DNA from: Rhizobium sp. P40RR-XXII
GTDB taxonomy: Bacteria > Pseudomonadota > Alphaproteobacteria > Rhizobiales > Rhizobiaceae
DNA: 64,000 nt
Direction of reading: 5' to 3'
NCBI RefSeq assembly: GCF_012641405.1
Contig: NZ_JABAII010000004.1
Coordinates: forward strand, 186,001 to 250,000
The notes under the pieces were generated by a model, which had not been told where the DNA came from, searched no databases, and was given only the letters and a program-made list of their open reading frames with translations. Made by a program: the position numbers and the translations under genes. Position 1 is the stretch's first letter; each line of letters starts with the position of its first letter. Positions 1 to 8,135 of this stretch are shown here, in pieces.

Positions 1-645
1 CCCGCCGATAGCAAGCTCACCACCTCCAAGCGCCGCTGGGCGGCGGAGGGCAAGTTTTTGACGGGGCGCATTAGCCGGTCCGAGACCGAGCGGCTGCCGC
101 CGGGGCAGCATCTCGTCAAGAACTGGCCGGTGCTCGATCTCGGCGTGCAGCCGCAGGTGTCCCTGTCGAGCTGGCGGCTCGATGTGATTGGCTTCGTAGA
201 AACGCGGCTCAGCCTCGATTGGGCCGCTTTCCAGGCGATCGAGCGAGGCACCCGCGTCAGCGATATTCATTGTGTCACGACCTGGTCGCGCTACGACAAT
301 CGCTGGGAAGGGGTTTCGACGCGCGATCTCCTTGATCTCGCCATGCCGATGGCCGAGGCGCATCATGTGCTGCTGACGAGCTATGACGGCTATACCACCA
401 ACCTGCCGCTTGCGGATTTCGCGGCCGAAGACGCGATCCTCGCCACTGCCTGGGAAGGCCAGCCGCTGTCGGGCGAGCATGGCGGGCCTATGCGTCTCGT
501 CGTGCCGCATCTTTATTTCTGGAAGAGTGCCAAGTGGCTGAACCGCATCGAGCTCATCGGCGCCGACAGAGCCGGCTTCTGGGAGAAGAACGGCTATCAT
601 ATGTACGGCGATCCCTGGCGAGAACAGCGCTACTCGGACGATTGA
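1..645 (+). CDS. Sulfite oxidase-like molybdopterin oxidoreductase (5' end outside window)
   Basis: The reading frame is open from base 1, so the N-terminus lies outside the window; a TTG at 58 is internal to the gene. The protein matches the short bacterial sulfite-oxidase-like family (YuiH type), which holds a molybdopterin cofactor and lacks the haem and dimerisation domains of true sulfite oxidases. The segment SDIHCVTTWSRYDNRW carries the Cys expected to bind molybdenum, and PMRLVVPHLYFWKSAKW is the typical C-terminal cofactor-binding stretch. The family is about 220 residues long and about 214 are visible, so only a few are missing. The physiological substrate is not known for this subfamily and cannot be read from the sequence. 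No partner gene lies on the visible side. Confidence 0.85.
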   Translation, partial: PADSKLTTSKRRWAAEGKFLTGRISRSETERLPPGQHLVKNWPVLDLGVQPQVSLSSWRLDVIGFVETRLSLDWAAFQAIERGTRVSDIHCVTTWSRYDNRWEGVSTRDLLDLAMPMAEAHHVLLTSYDGYTTNLPLADFAAEDAILATAWEGQPLSGEHGGPMRLVVPHLYFWKSAKWLNRIELIGADRAGFWEKNGYHMYGDPWREQRYSDD

Positions 646-849
646 CGCCGACAGGTCGTTGCGGGCGTAGGATGCCGCCAAAGCAATCCGGGGGAGATCG
701 CGATTTCTTATGTCACCGTGCCAATTTTTGATGGGGCCGGCGTAGGTTTACGGCTTTGCAAGCCGGCATCATAGGCGTATTCAATGATCGTATGATTGTT
801 GCCGGGCGCGCTCGGTTTCCTTGAACGCCATTCTCTGAAATTTCATGTC

Positions 850-2289
850 ATGACCGTTGCCCGGACCACAGATCAGCCTTCCGAAGCAAGCTTCGGCCGG
901 CAGTCCCGCATCATCGCCCTGGTCGTCGCCGTCTCTTTCTTCATGCAGATCCTGGACGGCACCATCGTCACCACGTCGCTGCCGCAGATGGCCAGGACAT
1001 TCGGCGTCGAGCCGGTGTCGATGAGCATCGGCATCACGGTCTATCTGCTGACCATGGCGGCCTTCGTGCCGCTGGCCGGCTGGATGGGCGATCGCTACGG
1101 CGCGCGGCGGGTGTTCCTGGCGTCGATTACCATCTTCACCGTGGCATCGCTGTTTTGCGGTCTCTCGGGCAACTTGACCGAGTTCATCATTGCCCGTGCT
1201 GTTCAGGGCGTCGGTAGCGCGCTGATGACGCCCGTCGGACGCATCATCGTGCTGAAAAACGCACGCAAGTCCGATCTGGTGCATGCCATGTCGATGATCA
1301 CCTGGCCGGCGCTGACGGCGCCCGTCATCGGTCCGGTGCTCGGCAGCTTCATCACCACCTATCTCAGCTGGCACTGGAACTTCCTGATCAATATCCCGAT
1401 CGGCATTATCGGCCTCGGGCTCGTTCTGCGCTTCGTGCCGGATCAGCGGGAGGAAAAGGTCGTGCGGCTCGATTTCATCGGTTTCCTGCAATCGGCGGCT
1501 GGGTTGACCTTCCTGCTCGCCGGTCTGGAATTCGTCGTCCAGGGGACAACGGGGCTGGCGCCCAGCATTGCACTTATTACTGCCGGCGTGGTTTTCTCCG
1601 TCATTGCCACCCGGCACTTCATGAGGGTCGATGCGCCCTTGCTCGATCTCTCCGCCTTCAAGGTACAGACCTTCGCGATGTCGACGCTTTCGGCAGGCAC
1701 TGCGAGCCGGGTCGCGATCAACGCCACTCCCTTCCTGATCCCGTTGCTCTTCCAGGTCGGTTTCGGCCGCACGGCGATCGACGCCGGCACCTATCTGCTG
1801 TTTTATTTCGCCGGCAATCTCGGCATGAAGGCGATCACGACGCAGATGCTGAAGGTCTTCGGCTTCCGCAACGTGCTCGTCATCAATGGCCTGATCTCGT
1901 CGGCCGCCATCGGCGGATGCGCGTTCCTGTCCCCGGCAACGCCGGACCTCCTGATATATTGCCTGCTATTCATCGCCGGTCTTTCGCGGTCGATGAACTT
2001 CACGGCGCTGAATACGCTGGGGTTTGCCGACATCCATGCCGCACAGCGCAGTTCCGCCTCGACATTGTCGAGCATGCTGCAGCAGGTTTCGCTGCTGCTC
2101 GGCGTTGCCGTTGCCGCTGCCGTTCTCAATCTCTCGCGCACCATTCATGGTGGGGAAACGCTCTCGCTTGTCGATTTTCGCTGGGCTTTCCTCGTCGTTG
2201 GGCTTATCGGTGCCATCTCCGCGTTGCGTTTTGTCAGCCTGCCGCACGATGCCGGCGCAGAGGTGTCCCGCCATAAAGTGAAGACCTGA
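850..2289 (+). CDS. MFS drug exporter, DHA2 (14-helix) family
   Basis: A 479-residue hydrophobic protein of the EmrB/QacA class of proton-driven multidrug exporters in the inner membrane. LDGTIVTTSLPQM in helix 1 is the DHA2 signature D1 motif, GWMGDRYGARRVF is MFS motif A in the loop after helix 2, and a PVIGPVLGSF motif C-like stretch follows in helix 5. About 14 membrane segments can be counted. The frame is open back to a TTG at 796, but the ATG at 850 gives the short soluble N-terminus usual for the family and is preferred. The gene stands alone without an EmrA-like adaptor, so it probably exports into the periplasm. The drug or metabolite exported is unknown. Confidence 0.85.
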   Translation: MTVARTTDQPSEASFGRQSRIIALVVAVSFFMQILDGTIVTTSLPQMARTFGVEPVSMSIGITVYLLTMAAFVPLAGWMGDRYGARRVFLASITIFTVASLFCGLSGNLTEFIIARAVQGVGSALMTPVGRIIVLKNARKSDLVHAMSMITWPALTAPVIGPVLGSFITTYLSWHWNFLINIPIGIIGLGLVLRFVPDQREEKVVRLDFIGFLQSAAGLTFLLAGLEFVVQGTTGLAPSIALITAGVVFSVIATRHFMRVDAPLLDLSAFKVQTFAMSTLSAGTASRVAINATPFLIPLLFQVGFGRTAIDAGTYLLFYFAGNLGMKAITTQMLKVFGFRNVLVINGLISSAAIGGCAFLSPATPDLLIYCLLFIAGLSRSMNFTALNTLGFADIHAAQRSSASTLSSMLQQVSLLLGVAVAAAVLNLSRTIHGGETLSLVDFRWAFLVVGLIGAISALRFVSLPHDAGAEVSRHKVKT

Positions 2290-2392
2290 TCAAAACCTTC
2301 AAATTCTTAACGATATCGAGACGCTAGCCGCTGTAAAAATGGCTCGTCCTTCCCATATGAATGTTGCTTCAACTCCCATAGGAGGCAGTCTT

Positions 2393-2698
2393 ATGCTGCT
2401 CAGAACCCTCGCCATCTCCGCTCTCGTCGTCGGCATGTCCAGCGCCGCCATGGCGGAGCAGGCTCACAAGCATCATCCCAAGCGCGTCAATGTCGAGGCG
2501 TTCCAGGCCGATGTTGGCAGCGTCGATCATTCCAAGGACGCAATCCTCCCGGATGGCACCATCAACACTGACCCGTCGGTGACCGGCCCGATCCGCGCCG
2601 GCGACTCCATTTCCCGCCTGCAATGCGCCGCTGCCCCCAATTCCGTGGGCGCTCGTTCGAGCACGTATAGTGCGGGCTCCGCTTCGCTTTGCCCGTAA
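2393..2698 (+). CDS. Small secreted protein of unknown function
   Basis: A 101-residue protein starting at the ATG that follows a strong AGGAGGC ribosome site at about 2380. Residues 1-21 form a classic signal peptide (MLLRTLAISALVVGMSSAAMA) with an AMA/EQ cleavage site. The mature part begins with a His/Lys-rich patch (HKHHPKR) and has two Cys residues, one near the middle of the C-terminal half and one next to the last residue, which could form a disulfide in the periplasm. I do not recognise the family. It is monocistronic, downstream of the MFS gene and followed by a hairpin. A metal-binding role for the His patch would be speculation. Confidence 0.65.
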   Translation: MLLRTLAISALVVGMSSAAMAEQAHKHHPKRVNVEAFQADVGSVDHSKDAILPDGTINTDPSVTGPIRAGDSISRLQCAAAPNSVGARSSTYSAGSASLCP

Positions 2699-2719
2699 CG
2701 GCTTGATGGCTAAAGCCGA

Positions 2720-2764
2720 CCTAAAGCGCGTCGCGATCTTTCAGATTCGCTGCCGCGCTTTAGG
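2720..2764. terminator. Perfect 11-bp inverted repeat between convergent genes
   Basis: CCTAAAGCGCG (2720-2730) is exactly complementary to CGCGCTTTAGG (2754-2764) with a 23-base loop. It lies between the end of the small secreted protein gene and the converging vapC gene, so it could end transcription from both sides. No T-run is present, and the sequence resembles an AAAGCGCG-type rhizobial intergenic repeat, so it may be a repeat rather than a terminator. Confidence 0.45.
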
Positions 2765-2821
2765 TCTTTGATCTCGTGCATGTCGTTGTCGCAAACCGCT
2801 GCACACTTTTACGCGACATGC

Positions 2822-3220
2822 TCAGGCCAGCTCGATATCCGTCTGCTTGAACCGGTCGCTTTTCGACAATAGCGGCTGGCGATAATAGCGAGCGCAGGCA
2901 TAGGTCACGCAATCGTCAAGGCTTAGGCGCGCCGGATGGCCGCCTTGGCCATAGCGCTCGTAGGCTTCGGTAGCTAAGGCGGCGGCGCGGGGCGGTACGG
3001 CAAGCAGCTGAATGTTCATGAGCTGCAGAAACGTGCGGACGGCGTCGCCGGCCTCGGTCGGCGATAATTCCAAGATGTCTGAAATCTGGATTGCGGCGTT
3101 TGCCGCTACAAGCGGCGAGGTCATTCGTGCCGTTGACGGCTGCATGCGGATGGCGAAGCCACGCGCCTCCTCCTCGTCGGTCATCATTGCCGACAGCACC
3201 GAAGCATCGATAAACATCAA
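2822..3220 (-). CDS. vapC: VapC-like PIN-domain toxin with altered active site
   Basis: A 132-residue PIN-domain protein, the expected size for a VapC ribonuclease toxin. The first catalytic Asp is in MMFIDASVLSAMM and the C-terminal acidic cluster and fold are intact (SLDDCVTYACAR, then PLLSKSDRFKQTDI). The conserved Glu that normally follows near residue 40 is not where expected: the segment reads TSPLVAANAAIQ, with Asn where typical rhizobial VapC proteins have Glu. Its start overlaps the end of the upstream antitoxin gene by 4 bases, the usual toxin-antitoxin coupling. Toxicity would come from RNA cleavage when the antitoxin is lost, but the altered site leaves activity open. Confidence 0.8.
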   Translation of the reverse strand: MMFIDASVLSAMMTDEEEARGFAIRMQPSTARMTSPLVAANAAIQISDILELSPTEAGDAVRTFLQLMNIQLLAVPPRAAALATEAYERYGQGGHPARLSLDDCVTYACARYYRQPLLSKSDRFKQTDIELA

Positions 3221-3444
3221 GCCTCTCCCGCCGTGCCGGCGCTTGCGCCCTTGTCGGTAGCTTTCTGCTTGAGATTGCGGCAGAAGGCGACGGCGACGTC
3301 GGCCAGGGCTGGTTTCGTCAGCTCCTCATCAAGTGCTTTTTGCAAGGCGAGACGGACGGCTTCGGTTTTGGTGGAGGCCCTAGTCAGCGCCTGATAGCGC
3401 CGTGCCAATCGATCGATGGCGTCGTCCTTGATATAAAGCGGCAT
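3217..3444 (-). CDS. vapB: VapB-like antitoxin
   Basis: A 75-residue protein typical of the rhizobial VapB (Rv0623-like) antitoxins. The N-terminal half (MPLYIKDDAIDRLARRYQ, then STKTEAVRLALQKAL) fits a ribbon-helix-helix-type DNA-binding and dimer segment; the C-terminal half would wrap the toxin. It is the first gene of a two-gene operon with vapC on the minus strand, overlapping it by 4 bases. The antitoxin-toxin dimer normally represses its own promoter, and two ATATCC-containing boxes lie directly upstream. Confidence 0.8.
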   Translation of the reverse strand: MPLYIKDDAIDRLARRYQALTRASTKTEAVRLALQKALDEELTKPALADVAVAFCRNLKQKATDKGASAGTAGEA

Positions 3445-3474
3445 GGAATATCCCTCTTGGTGTTTTGGATATCC
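3445..3474 (-). promoter_or_regulatory. Candidate VapBC autoregulatory boxes
   Basis: GGAATATCC (3445-3453) and the palindrome GGATATCC (3467-3474) sit immediately upstream of the vapB start. Paired short palindromes at this position are common operators for VapBC complexes. This is inferred from position and symmetry only. Confidence 0.3.
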
Positions 3475-3616
3475 TTAGGACGCATCTATCGTGATGGCAA
3501 TTGCATTCGCTGGCAGTTTTGTGTTCCCCGCGCGCGCGATATTTAGATGACGAACATCATCTAACGTGCTAGCAATGACAGCTGAAGATACTGTTTGCTG
3601 ACCGCGAGGAGATGTC

Positions 3617-4807
3617 ATGCCCACTATCGATCCCGTCGTTATCGTTTCCGCCACGCGCACGCCGCTTGGCCGTTTCCAGGGAGAGCTCTCGTCATTGCAG
3701 GCATCGGAGCTTGGCGCGAATGTCATCCGCGCCGCGCTTGAGCGTGCCGGTCTTTCGGCAGAGAAGGTGGATGAGGTTCTGTTCGGCTGCGTCCTGCCCG
3801 CGGGGCAGGGGCAGGCGCCGGCGCGGCAGGCTGCCCGCGGGGCTGGTCTGCCGGATGCCGTCGGCGCCACGACGATCAACAAGGTCTGCGGTTCGGGCAT
3901 GAAGGCGACCATGCTGGCGCATGACTTGCTTCTCGCCGGTTCGGCCTCCATCGCGGTTGCCGGTGGCATGGAATCCATGTCGAATGCGCCTTACCTGCTT
4001 GCCAAGGCGCGCGGCGGCTATCGCATGGGTCATGACCGCATCTTCGACCATATGATGCTTGATGGGCTCGAGGATGCTTATGAGAAGGGTCGCTCGATGG
4101 GCGATTTCGGTGAGATGGCGGTCGAGGCCTATCAATTCAGCCGCGACGATCAGGATGCCTATGCAGTGGAGACCCTATTGCGCGCGCGGAACGCTCTTGA
4201 GACCGGCGCTTTCGAGGCTGAGATCACCCCGGTTTCGGTGATGGCCAAGGGCGGCGCGGTCACGGTCTCCAAGGACGAGCATCCGCAGAAGGTTTCGCCG
4301 GAAAAGATCCCGACGCTCAAGCCCGCCTTCCGCAAGGACGGAACGATCACGGCTGCCAGCGCCTCGGCCAATGCCGATGGTGCCGCGGCCCTGATCCTGA
4401 CGCGCCGCTCGGTGGCCGAGCGCGAGGGATTGCCCATTCTCGCTGAGATCAAGGCGCATGCCACGCACTCCCAGGAGCCGGCGTGGTACACCACCGCGCC
4501 GATCCCGGCGATCCGCAAGGTGCTCGACAAGACCGGCTGGAAGATCGGCGATGTCGATCTCTTCGAGATCAACGAGGCCTTCGCCGTCGTCGCCATGGCG
4601 GCCGCGAAGGAACTCGGCATTGCGCGCGATCGGCTCAACGTCAATGGCGGCGCCTGCGCGCTTGGCCATCCGATCGGCGCCACCGGGGCACGGTTGATCG
4701 TCACCTTGCTGCATGCCCTAGAGCGCCGGGGCGCGAAGCGCGGTGTTGCAGCACTTTGCATCGGCGGCGGCGAGGCGACGGCGATTGCTGTGGAACGGGT
4801 AGGGTAA
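3617..4807 (+). CDS. Acetyl-CoA C-acetyltransferase (thiolase)
   Basis: A 396-residue thiolase of the biosynthetic/degradative acetoacetyl-CoA type. The acyl-accepting Cys is C91 in NKVCGSGMKA; the catalytic His lies in NGGACALGHPIGATGAR and the second Cys in AALCIGGGEA, and NEAFAVVAMAA is the usual NEAF motif. The length is normal. The ATG at 3617 follows a GAGGAG ribosome site. The enzyme joins two acetyl-CoA or cleaves acetoacetyl-CoA in the cytoplasm. No beta-ketoacyl reductase, CoA transferase or PHB gene is adjacent, so which pathway it serves (PHB, ketone-body or leucine breakdown) is undecided; rhizobia usually carry several paralogues. Confidence 0.92.
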   Translation: MPTIDPVVIVSATRTPLGRFQGELSSLQASELGANVIRAALERAGLSAEKVDEVLFGCVLPAGQGQAPARQAARGAGLPDAVGATTINKVCGSGMKATMLAHDLLLAGSASIAVAGGMESMSNAPYLLAKARGGYRMGHDRIFDHMMLDGLEDAYEKGRSMGDFGEMAVEAYQFSRDDQDAYAVETLLRARNALETGAFEAEITPVSVMAKGGAVTVSKDEHPQKVSPEKIPTLKPAFRKDGTITAASASANADGAAALILTRRSVAEREGLPILAEIKAHATHSQEPAWYTTAPIPAIRKVLDKTGWKIGDVDLFEINEAFAVVAMAAAKELGIARDRLNVNGGACALGHPIGATGARLIVTLLHALERRGAKRGVAALCIGGGEATAIAVERVG

Positions 4808-4865
4808 CTGGAGCGATATAAGGGCTGGTCAGGCGGGCCTGTTGATGCCGTGGTTGTGGGCATGG

Positions 4866-5017
4866 CCCCTCATCCTGGCCTTCTTCCCGCTTATGCGGGG
4901 AGAAGGGACAACCGCGCAAAACAACCAGCCTCTTCATTTTACTCGAGGGCCGTGCAGGGGCACTTTGAGCTTCCTCACCCCGCTTACGGGGAGAGGGCTG
5001 GGGTGAGGGGTCAGGCA
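4866..5017. repeat. RIME-like intergenic mosaic repeat
   Basis: The stretch between the thiolase gene and the copper regulator holds two GC-rich hairpins: TTCTCCCCGC-like arms around 4880-4907 (CTTCTTCCCGCTTATGCGGG with GAGAAGG) and CCTCACCCCGCTTACGGGG with GAGAGGGCTGGGGTGAGG at 4974-5010. The same CCTCACCCC...CTCTCCCCG arms recur at 36734-36873 and 41460-41678. This is the pattern of rhizobial intergenic mosaic elements. No gene is seen here. Confidence 0.7.
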
Positions 5018-5065
5018 CATCGTTCCGGCATCAAGGCATTCGCCCGACCTACCGAGGCAGCGTCC

Positions 5066-5452
5066 TCACCCCTCCGACAACTCCTCCAAAATCGGGCAGT
5101 CCGGCCGCTCGTTGCCGTGGCAGGCGTGGACGAGATGCTCCAGCGTGCGGCGCAGTTCCGTCAATTCGCGGATCTTGCGGTCGATCTCCGTGAGTTTCGT
5201 GGCGGCGATGTCCTTGACGTCGGCGCTGGCGCGGCTCTTGTCCTCGTAGAGTGCCAGCAACTGCCGGCACTCCTCCACCGAGAAGCCGAGGCTGCGCGAG
5301 CGGTGCAGGAAGCGCAGCTTGTGCACGTCGTCGGCGCCGTAATCGCGGTAGCCGTTGTCGCTGCGGTCCGGGCGGATCAGGCCGATATCCTCGTAGTAGC
5401 GGATCGTCTTGGCCGGCAGGCCGGAACGGCCCGATGCTTCGCCGATATTCAT
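5066..5452 (-). CDS. cueR: Cu(I)-responsive MerR-family regulator (CueR/HmrR type)
   Basis: A 128-residue MerR-family activator. The N-terminal winged helix (MNIGEASGRSGLPAKTIRYY, residues 1-20) and the long dimerisation helix ending near residue 110 match CueR/HmrR. The C-terminal loop CHGNERPDCP places two Cys eight residues apart, the linear Cu(I)/Ag(I) site of CueR. It starts 11 bases after the copper ATPase stop codon on the same strand, so it is co-transcribed from the copper-controlled promoter and can amplify the response. In the Cu-bound state it would remodel the 19-bp-spaced promoter at 8000-8030. Confidence 0.92.
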   Translation of the reverse strand: MNIGEASGRSGLPAKTIRYYEDIGLIRPDRSDNGYRDYGADDVHKLRFLHRSRSLGFSVEECRQLLALYEDKSRASADVKDIAATKLTEIDRKIRELTELRRTLEHLVHACHGNERPDCPILEELSEG

Positions 5453-5463
5453 CTCTGTTCTCC

Positions 5464-7962
5464 CTATTTTGCCAGCCGCAGCCGGAGGGCGTTGCCGATG
5501 ACCGAGACCGAGGACAGGCTCATGGCCGCCGCCGCGATCATCGGTGACAACAGCAGGCCGAAGACCGGATAGAGGACGCCGGCCGCCAGCGGTACGCCGA
5601 GGGCATTGTAGCCGAAGGCGAAGGCGAGGTTCTGTTTGATGTTGCGGATGGTTGCTTCCGACAGGTGGCGTGCCCGCACGATGCCGTTGAGATCGCCCTT
5701 GACCAGCGTAATGCCGGCGCTCTCCATGGCGACATCGGCGCCCGTGCCCATGGCAATGCCGACATCGGCTGATGCGAGTGCCGGTGCATCGTTGACGCCG
5801 TCGCCGGCCATGGCGACGACGCGGCCCTTGGCGCGCAGTTCGTCGATTAGCGCCTTCTTGCCTTCGGGCAGCATGTCGGCGCGCACCTCGTCGATGCCGA
5901 GCTTTCCGGCGACGGCGGCGGCGGTCTTGCCATTGTCGCCGGTCGCCATGACGATCTTCAGGCCACTCCCGTGCAGCGCCTTAATGGCGGCGGCCGTCGT
6001 CGGCTTGATCCTGTCCGCAACGGCGACGAGGCCGGCGAGCTTCCTGTCGACGGCGACGAACATGACGGTCTTGCCTTCGCCGCGCAGGCGCTCGGTCTCC
6101 GCCTTCAAGGCGTCGGTCGCGACGCCAAGATCGGCCATCATCGCGGCATTGCCGAGTGCGATCGCGGCATCACCGCTGCGGCCTTCGACGCCCTTGCCTG
6201 TTACCGCCGAGAAGCCGGAGATCTCGACGAACTGCGCGCCGCGCTCCTCGGCGCCGGCAACGATCGCTTCGGCGAGAGGGTGTTCGGAGCCGCGCTCCAG
6301 GCTGGCGGCGAGCGAGAGCAGGCGTGCCTCATCGGCGCCCGTTACGGTGACGATGTCGGTGAGGTTTGGCTTGCCCTCGGTCAGCGTGCCTGTTTTGTCG
6401 ACGATCAGCGTGTCGACCTTCGCGAAGCGTTCCAATGCTTCTGCGTCGCGCACCAGCACGCCTTCCTGCGCGCCGCGGCCCGTGGCGATCATGATGGACA
6501 TGGGCGTTGCCAGGCCGAGCGCGCAGGGGCAGGCGATGATCAGCACGGCGACGGCGGCCAGCAGCGCATGCGCAAGGCGCGGCTCCGGCCCGACAAAGGC
6601 CCAAACGGCAAAGGCGATGATGGCGGCCGCGACGACGGCGGGCACGAAGACGGCGGAGACGCCATCGACCATCGTCTGGATCGGCGCGCGCGAGCGCTGT
6701 GCCTTGGCAACGAGCTCGACGATGCGCGACAGCGTCGTGTCGGCGCCGACTTTTTCGGCCTGCATGATGAGCGTGCCGTTCCTGTTGATCGTGCCGCCGG
6801 TCAAGGCGTCGCCATTGGTCTTTTCGACCGGCAGGGGCTCGCCTGTGATCATCGATTCATCGATGGTGGATTGCCCTTCGACAACGGAACCGTCCACCGG
6901 AACGCGCTCGCCGGGGCGGACGCGCAGCCGATCGCCGGCCTGGATTTCATCGACGGGTACATCGGTCTCGCTGCCGTCGGCGCCGAGGCGCCGCGCCGTT
7001 TTCGGCGCAAGATCGAGAAGCGCGCGGATGGCCGAGCCGGTGCGTTCGCGCGCCTTCAATTCAAGCACCTGGCCAACGAAGACCAGCGCGACGATGACGG
7101 AAGCCGCTTCGAAATAGACGGGCACGCTCTCGCCATGCCCACGGAAGCTCATGGGAAAGAGGCCGGGCGCCAGCGTGGCGACGATGCTGTAGATATAGGC
7201 GGTACCGACGCCGAGGCCGATCAGCGTCCACATATTCGGGCTGCGATTGACGAGCGAATTCCAGGCACGGCGGAAGAAGGGCAGGGCGGCCCAAAGCACG
7301 ACCGGGGTCGCGAGCACGAGTTCGATCCATGTGGCGATCGGTTCGCCGATCCAGTCGCGGAAGGGCAGGCCGAGCATCGGCCCCATGCTGATGACAAGCA
7401 GCGGCAGCGACAGCGCGGCGCTGATCCAGAGCCGGCGCGTGAAATCGACTAATTCCGGGTTCGGGCCTTCATCGGCGGCGGGCACGCCCATGGGCTCCAG
7501 CGCCATGCCGCATTTCGGGCAATCGCCTGGATGATCGCTGACGACCTCCGGGTGCATCGGGCAGGTGTAGAGCGTGCCCTTCGGCACTGGCTTCGGCGTG
7601 GGCTTGTTGCCGTCGAGATAGGCCGACGGCTCCGCTTCGAACTTCGCCTTGCAGCCGGCCGAGCAGAAATAGAATTTCTCGCCCTCGTGCTTCAGGAAAT
7701 GGCGCGCGGTGGCTCGATCCACCGTCATGCCGCAGGTCGGGTCCGTGGCGGTGAGATAGCTTTCCGGCGAGGCTTCGAACTTCGTGCGGCAGCCATTGCA
7801 GCAAAAATGGAAGGTACGGCCCTGATAGTCCAGCGACGGTTTGCCAGCGTTCGGATCAACCGTCATGCCGCAAACGGGATCGGGCGTCACCGCCTCTTGC
7901 GAGTGATCGTGATGATGATCGTGACCGTGATGGCTGTGATCATTTTTGTCATGCAATGCCAT
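5464..7962 (-). CDS. copA: Copper-translocating P1B-type ATPase
   Basis: An 832-residue Cu(I)-exporting ATPase of the inner membrane. The N-terminus is unusual: a His-rich stretch (residues 8-23), two YHS/TRASH-type Cys domains (PVCGMTVD...FCCNGC and PTCGMTVD...FCSAGC) and a heavy-metal-binding motif ([21 protein letters not shown]) in place of the common GMTCxxC domains. The core is complete: CPC in [11 protein letters not shown], the phosphorylated Asp in [13 protein letters not shown] in the actuator domain, HP in SEHPLAEAI and the hinge [10 protein letters not shown]. The ATG at 7962 has a GGAG site six bases upstream and is preferred over the ATG at 7974. First gene of a two-gene operon with cueR. 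Confidence 0.93.
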   Translation of the reverse strand: MALHDKNDHSHHGHDHHHDHSQEAVTPDPVCGMTVDPNAGKPSLDYQGRTFHFCCNGCRTKFEASPESYLTATDPTCGMTVDRATARHFLKHEGEKFYFCSAGCKAKFEAEPSAYLDGNKPTPKPVPKGTLYTCPMHPEVVSDHPGDCPKCGMALEPMGVPAADEGPNPELVDFTRRLWISAALSLPLLVISMGPMLGLPFRDWIGEPIATWIELVLATPVVLWAALPFFRRAWNSLVNRSPNMWTLIGLGVGTAYIYSIVATLAPGLFPMSFRGHGESVPVYFEAASVIVALVFVGQVLELKARERTGSAIRALLDLAPKTARRLGADGSETDVPVDEIQAGDRLRVRPGERVPVDGSVVEGQSTIDESMITGEPLPVEKTNGDALTGGTINRNGTLIMQAEKVGADTTLSRIVELVAKAQRSRAPIQTMVDGVSAVFVPAVVAAAIIAFAVWAFVGPEPRLAHALLAAVAVLIIACPCALGLATPMSIMIATGRGAQEGVLVRDAEALERFAKVDTLIVDKTGTLTEGKPNLTDIVTVTGADEARLLSLAASLERGSEHPLAEAIVAGAEERGAQFVEISGFSAVTGKGVEGRSGDAAIALGNAAMMADLGVATDALKAETERLRGEGKTVMFVAVDRKLAGLVAVADRIKPTTAAAIKALHGSGLKIVMATGDNGKTAAAVAGKLGIDEVRADMLPEGKKALIDELRAKGRVVAMAGDGVNDAPALASADVGIAMGTGADVAMESAGITLVKGDLNGIVRARHLSEATIRNIKQNLAFAFGYNALGVPLAAGVLYPVFGLLLSPMIAAAAMSLSSVSVIGNALRLRLAK

Positions 7963-7999
7963 ATCAAACTCCATTGCCCGGGATAGGGCGTTGGATAGG

Positions 8000-8030
8000 T
8001 TTATGAACCTTCCTGTTACTGGAAGGTCAA
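8000..8030 (-). promoter_or_regulatory. CueR/HmrR operator and promoter of the copper operon
   Basis: On the minus strand a -35 box TTGACC (8025-8030) and a -10 box CATAAA (8000-8005) are separated by 19 bases, the long spacing characteristic of MerR-controlled promoters. The spacer holds a perfect dyad, ACCTTCC-7-GGAAGGT (8007-8027), matching the CueR/HmrR consensus. It lies about 40 bases upstream of the ATPase start, so copper-bound CueR should switch on this operon. Confidence 0.88.
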
Positions 8031-8135
8031 GATGAAAAATAATGATTGTCGTCCACAGTTCACAGGGTTCCTTTCCTATCGCATCGCACTGGGCGGTGAT
8101 AAGTTCCGTAAGGCCGATTCAATGAAGCGATTCCA

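Noticed and set aside
781..1617. 278-codon open frame antisense to the MFS gene
   Set aside because: Composition is that of a shadow frame; the MFS protein has clear motifs.
5636..7452. Two long open frames antisense to the copper ATPase gene
   Set aside because: Low-complexity translations and complete overlap with a certain gene; no ribosome site or domain.
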